Below, in pieces: positions 59,401 through 64,000 of a stretch of 64,000 nt of DNA (within the stretch, counting starts at the first letter, position 1; each line of letters starts with the position of its first letter). A program made the position numbers and the translations under genes. The DNA is from Cardinalis cardinalis (taxonomy: Eukaryota; Chordata; Aves; Passeriformes; Cardinalidae). Where the stretch lies: positions 1,034,722 through 1,098,721 of the forward strand of contig JACDOX010000223.1 of assembly GCA_014549065.1 (NCBI GenBank). Direction: 5' to 3'. A model generated the notes under the pieces. That model saw only the letters and a program-made list of their open reading frames with translations, had not been told where the DNA came from and did not search any database.

Positions 59401-62400
59401 ACAGGAAGTGAAAGCTGTTGTCTTTAAACTCTGAAAACCTTAACAAATGCCACATTCCTCCCTTGCCCCCTCTTGAGAAAGACAACTCTGCAAACTGACA
59501 CAGATTTTGCCTGCTACCTCAAGATAACAAATGAATCAAGGACCAGTTTACAGAGCAAGCAACGCAATCCATTTCATTATATTCAAGAATTTGAATTAAT
59601 TCCAGAAATGCATTATCAGCCCTTAGGAAATTGAAATGAACTACTGTAAAAAGGAAATGAGAGCACAGAAGTCAAAAACATTAATTTTCTCTACTGTAGT
59701 AGAAGTATATAGCAGTTTGCCAAGGAAAAATATGTGAACTGAAAGCTCTGCAGCTGCACTGGCTTGGCTTATTTGCAGCAGGAAAACTGTATGACTTTTA
59801 TAGACTCCAAAGACCCCATAAAATCAACTCTTGTGTCAAAAGGCTAGAAGTATCACATGATGCGATGCCACATCACATAGTGAAGCCACAATCATGAAAA
59901 TAAGATAACAGTGTGAGACCGGAAGATTTCCCACACTTTCAACACTTTTCCCTCCAGAACAAAGCTAAGGCAAAGAAGAGGAAAGACAAATCAGTGCTGC
60001 CAAGGTAACGTTCCTCATTTTCTGTCAGCACACATTACCATCCCTTCCTCAAAGCTCACAGCTCAAAACCCAAGGAAATGTCACAAAAGCTTTGCACACC
60101 CAGCACAGTGCAAAGGGCTCCATGAGCAGGGCAGTGCAGCCCACACTCCTGCAGCCACAGGGCTCACTCCTGCAGCACCACAGCCCCTGGCAAGCTTGCG
60201 GCAACTCTGTGCTGGGCAGCTCTGCACACAGCATGGCACCATTCCCAAAAGGCTCTCCACAATCACTTCCTGGGAAGGAAAAGCACCGAGAAAACCTACT
60301 GGACTTCAGGAATATCACACCTTCCAAACAAACACCGAGTGCCCTGGCTTCCACAATGAGCTCTTGGTTCCCCTCAAACAAGTTTGCGTCAAGGTATTTT
60401 CCACCGCTTGCCATCGCTGACCAAGATTCGGGCTTCACTTAAAACTGCTCCACAGCTTAGGCAGAAACTTAATGATGCAAAACCCTGCAGTTGGGTTTTC
60501 TGCTTGGTTTTCCTTCCTGAATTACAAACGTCCAGATAGTACAGAAACAGTCCCTGCCTGCCTGAGGGACCGACTGAGTCTCTTCAGCAATCAGTGCTGG
60601 GAGCGCCTGTGCTGCCAAAAACACTGGTAACAGACAGGAGGTGAGCTGCTCCTCTTACTCCTCACCACAAGGGTGCAACACCTTAGCCACAGTACTCCTG
60701 GCCACACTGTCAGCTGCAGTCAGCCTTCCTCGCTGAAACGGAATGCTTTCCAACATCTGCTCCTTCAACCATAAAACTTCACTATCTAACAGCACATCCT
60801 CCTAGAAAAAGTTGCCATGGAGATTTCTTTATGCAACTGAAATGTTCTGGGAGCCTGCAGAATCAGCACCAACATTCATAGTCNCAGCAAGGTTTTGAAA
60901 ATTATCAATCTGCTGGTAATATCCACAACCTTTGTAAAAATAGGAAACGAAAAATGACTGCAACATGGAAAAATAATTTCAAAGGGAAAGTCTGCCCTTT
61001 TTGGGGGTGTGGGGGGCATTGTACCAGAACTCCATACCAAAACTGTATTTGTTTTTAAATTCATGCGAATACATGCACATGCATTAGAAGTCTGCAGAAA
61101 GTCAGAAACAGAGATCAAGCTTCAAATAAAATTTGGATTTCATTCATATTCCTTTGCTTTAGCACATGCATGGACACACCCATACAAAAGTAAACGATAA
61201 GCAACTCCACTTCAATAATGCCAGAAAGTAGCATCATTTTAACGAATCCTGGTGAGAACTTTCAGTGGAGTGGTCTGTAATGCCACTCAGATTATATAGC
61301 ACTGCAAGTTCTAATTCTATATACATACCTAAACCTTCTCACTTACTAGGAGTCCAGCCAAAGATAGAGAAAAGACATCAAAAAGGTTCCTTATATGTGA
61401 CACCACTTATAGCATAAGCATTCACATAAATGTGCCTGACCCAGGTCTAGCTCCATCAAGAGAAGACTATGTGAAGTCCAGCTGTCAGGTGTTATTTGGC
61501 AGCTACAAGAGACTCCTTCCTTTCCTCCTCTCTAAGNTTAGCCCCTTAACTCCAGTTCTCCGGCACTTCAACAGTCCAAGTCACTGCATGATCCCAACTC
61601 ATGGGATCTAGCAGCCTGATTAACATGATCTCCCTCAAAAACAGTGTGCCAACACTTCTCTGAGGAGTTTTTCATTCTTCTTGGTGGTGAAGACAAAACA
61701 GAAAGGGAAATATATTATAAAGCCTTTTTCTTTCAGTGAGGGTGTTGTTGAATCCTTCTTAAATTTAATGTTACAACCAGTCTTTAATGAGACTTGGTCC
61801 AAAGCTATATGTAAAGGCTTATGTTGACAGCATCTACTACCATCCCTCTTCCTCATTTTTTAAATGTATTTCCTGAAGAGCCTCTATTCATCCTGTGCAG
61901 CACTCCACTTAGAAGAGTTGTGTTAACACACCTGCACAATCCCAGTGAATCACATCTCTGCAACTAATTTGCCCTGCTTTCCCCATACTCTATGCTTTTG
62001 TGCGCAGACATTAGAGACAGACCCCATGTCCTGCTACATTTATAGAAGGGTAAAAACCTCCCTTGTCAGGCTCATCCCCCAAACATATCTGCTCTGCCCC
62101 TTATGATCTTTCATATTCAGGTTATGGTACCTTCCATACCCAGTCTAATAGTCTCCTCAGCAGATCAGTAGGCTTAGTTTGTAAAGATACTCTTGTTCTA
62201 CTTTGTTAGATTTATTCCATCCTTGCTGAGTAGCCCTCATTTCTCTAGTCCTAGAAGCCAAAGCCCCATCTTCAAGAGAAGCCATACAGTCCACTTCTAC
62301 CCAATCATTCCTCCTCCCAGGACTGGCAAGGCAAGATCTCAGCTCCTTACCCATCACCCTCATCCCTAAACCTCGGTAGTTCCTCTTTATATGCAGCAGG

Positions 62401-63555
62401 TTACCTCCAGAGTAGTACTCTGGGTACCCACAAGGAAGAGAAAGAGGAAGAGGTCCATGTGAGGATGTTGGACAAATCTTGGCTGTGCATCTGCAACAAT
62501 CCCAGATCCTGGCACCTACCAAGCAATAAAACTCCTGAGACATCAGGTGAGATCAGAAAACACATGCCTTGATCAGCCACAAGAAGAATCTCCAGTAATT
62601 TTCTGTGACTGATACCCATTACTCCTGACTCATGGTACAGCACTATCGCCAGAGTATAGTGCCACCCACTATGGAACAGGGAAGTGTAATAGCACATGAG
62701 GTATTTAGGATGGCAAAATCTTCTGTGACTGTTCACTCAACTCCTTTCCAGATTTTCACTAACACACAGAGCTCATGCTAAGGTCTGATATAACTACAAA
62801 TCTGTGGCCAGCCAAGGATTCATTCAAGCAAGGATTCTTAAAAGAACCTGTCTGTTCCCACAGTGTGAGACAGTGCTGCTCAACATTATCACTCATTTTC
62901 CCCTTTTTGTGTGAACACTAAATTCAGGTTTAGCTGACTCTGATGGGTCTTGTTGATCCTCATCAGTGCTTAGGATACTATATGTATTCTGAAACTGAAC
63001 AACTACAGGTGGAGCAGATCTGTGATCTTTTGTTGCCAGAAGCCACAACCTTTCAGCCTTTTCTATCTCAATAGTCTCTGTTCACTGGGTCTTCAGCTGT
63101 CACTGCTTCCTCACCTTGTGTAGCTTGGGTTTTCCACAAATATCACATCAGTCTCCTCTTCATCTTCTCCCACCGTGGAATCTCAGGACCTCGACTACAG
63201 CAGATCTCCCACAAGAGTGGCCACCACTGCCCTGACCTCCAGGAAGACACAGGAGCACTCTGAAGCATTCGGGGTGGATATAGGACTTCCTCCTAAGAGA
63301 GCCAAGGACTCTCAGTTCTGCAGACTTCTACATCTTAATGGAAGTCCATGTGCTGGACAGTATCTCCTGCAGCTTTTTCAAANTACCACTGTATAGTCTT
63401 CAAGCAGACCCACATAGTCTTAAGTGAACTCCTAGGCCTCTTTGCGCTTCTGCTGCAACAACTGTTTTTGTTATGAACAGTAAATCTGCCTGGTTTTTTT
63501 TGTGAAGAGAAAGGGTTACAGAGACGACTCAAACCTCTACCTAGGCGTTTTCTGT
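59401..63555. other. TPPP intron, mostly unique
   Basis: No TPPP exon or clear transposon recognised. A GC-richer patch at about 60090-60430 has open frames on both strands but no CpG enrichment or family signature. The part at about 62150-63450 is less AT-rich, with moderate open frames on both strands (minus 62157-62736, plus 63175-63396), and could be decayed internal sequence of a retroelement. I could not match it to any family. Confidence 0.4.
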
Positions 63556-64000
63556 TATGTTAATTACAAGTCGTTGTCGTCAACGGTTCTGTTTTGTCTC
63601 AGTAACAGCCCTGGCCAGGCTGGCTCAATGGGTGGAAATTCCCCCCCTAGATAGTGAGAAAGGGGACAAGCTGAAGGAGGGGGCATGCAAATTAACAAGT
63701 CCAGCATGCCATGGGAAGCTGCAACCCCAACACTAAGAGACCCCTAGAACAGCGAGCCAATATAGATTTGAGAAACTGGAGTGGTGTCCGGATGTGAGGC
63801 ACAGTGTGCTGAGCCTACAGGGAAGAACCTTCATCGCCCCCCCCTTCACCCTGAGCGAGCAGTCGTCTGAGCCGCAAGACGTGGAGCAGCGAGGAGGCAC
63901 AGATTACCATCCTGGGGTCACGCCCACCACGGCTCCCAAGAGGACCAGACCCCCCAGCTCTGCCCCTGTGGACAGAGCTGCACGTGTCCTCCTCCTCAGC
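63556..64000. mobile_element. Possible LTR, cut by the window end
   Basis: The last roughly 445 bp change character: CpG-containing, GC-rich, with an octamer ATGCAAAT at 63684-63691, a C run at 63838-63845 and a CpG-dotted, purine-rich right end. A TGTT-type start lies near 63559 and another TG candidate near 63574. Composition and abrupt onset resemble the avian LTRs elsewhere in the window, but no end, polyadenylation signal or target duplication can be checked inside the window. An alternative is a CpG-rich exon or promoter continuing beyond 64000. Confidence 0.35.

Noticed and set aside
60049..60442. Overlapping plus and minus frames of 116 and 129 codons
   Set aside because: GC-richer patch with frames open on both strands. 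Neither translation resembles TPPP or another family, and CpG is not enriched enough for an island.
1..64000. Bacterial-type features (operons, CRISPR, riboswitches) and tRNA genes
   Set aside because: Composition, spliced TPPP coding sequence and CR1 content show a vertebrate nuclear genome; no direct-repeat/spacer array or tRNA cloverleaf was recognised.

Overview
The window looks like a gene-poor, AT-rich stretch of a bird nuclear genome, most likely a songbird. The evidence is the repeat content: many 5'-truncated CR1 LINE copies in both orientations, several solo long terminal repeats (LTRs) of endogenous retroviruses, a vertebrate-style CpG island, and spliced coding sequence. I see no operons, ribosome-binding sites or CRISPR arrays, and I recognised no tRNA or rRNA gene. 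Single unresolved bases (N) are scattered throughout.

One gene is clear. The minus strand at 54074-53880 carries the last coding exon of TPPP (tubulin polymerization-promoting protein, p25-alpha), with an intact reading frame, a good splice acceptor and a normal stop codon. Its 5' exons are not visible here and should lie beyond position 64000, so 54075-64000 is read as its last intron. The sequence below 53880 is expected to hold its 3' UTR, whose end I cannot place. A second probable gene start is a CpG island at about 30841-31300. It has splice-donor-like sites leaving it on both strands (plus at 31247, minus at 30660) and one candidate plus-strand exon at 31894-32130. I could not identify any product from it.

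Layout: 1-5270 unique sequence; 5275-7085 two CR1 copies plus a perfect 46-bp inverted repeat; 7086-16550 unique sequence with one solo LTR (11682-12142); 16551-18480 a CR1 with a large internal deletion directly followed by a large imperfect palindrome made of two LTR-like arms; 18481-24827 unique; 24828-26125 three CR1 pieces; 26126-29931 a G run, a solo LTR with perfect 6-bp target duplication, and a CR1; 29932-32300 the CpG island and flanks; 32301-40296 CR1, short tandem repeats and another CR1; 40297-53879 mostly unique, with an LTR-like block near 42.1-42.4 kb and the likely TPPP 3' UTR; 53880-64000 the TPPP exon and intron, holding a CR1 split by an inserted LTR, a CR1 fragment, and an LTR-like block running off the end.

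Most long open frames fall inside repeats or the CpG island, or are frame shadows. The only protein I can name from a cellular gene is the C-terminal part of TPPP. The most unusual structure is the palindrome at 17150-18480, which if transcribed could form a long hairpin RNA; whether it does anything is unknown.
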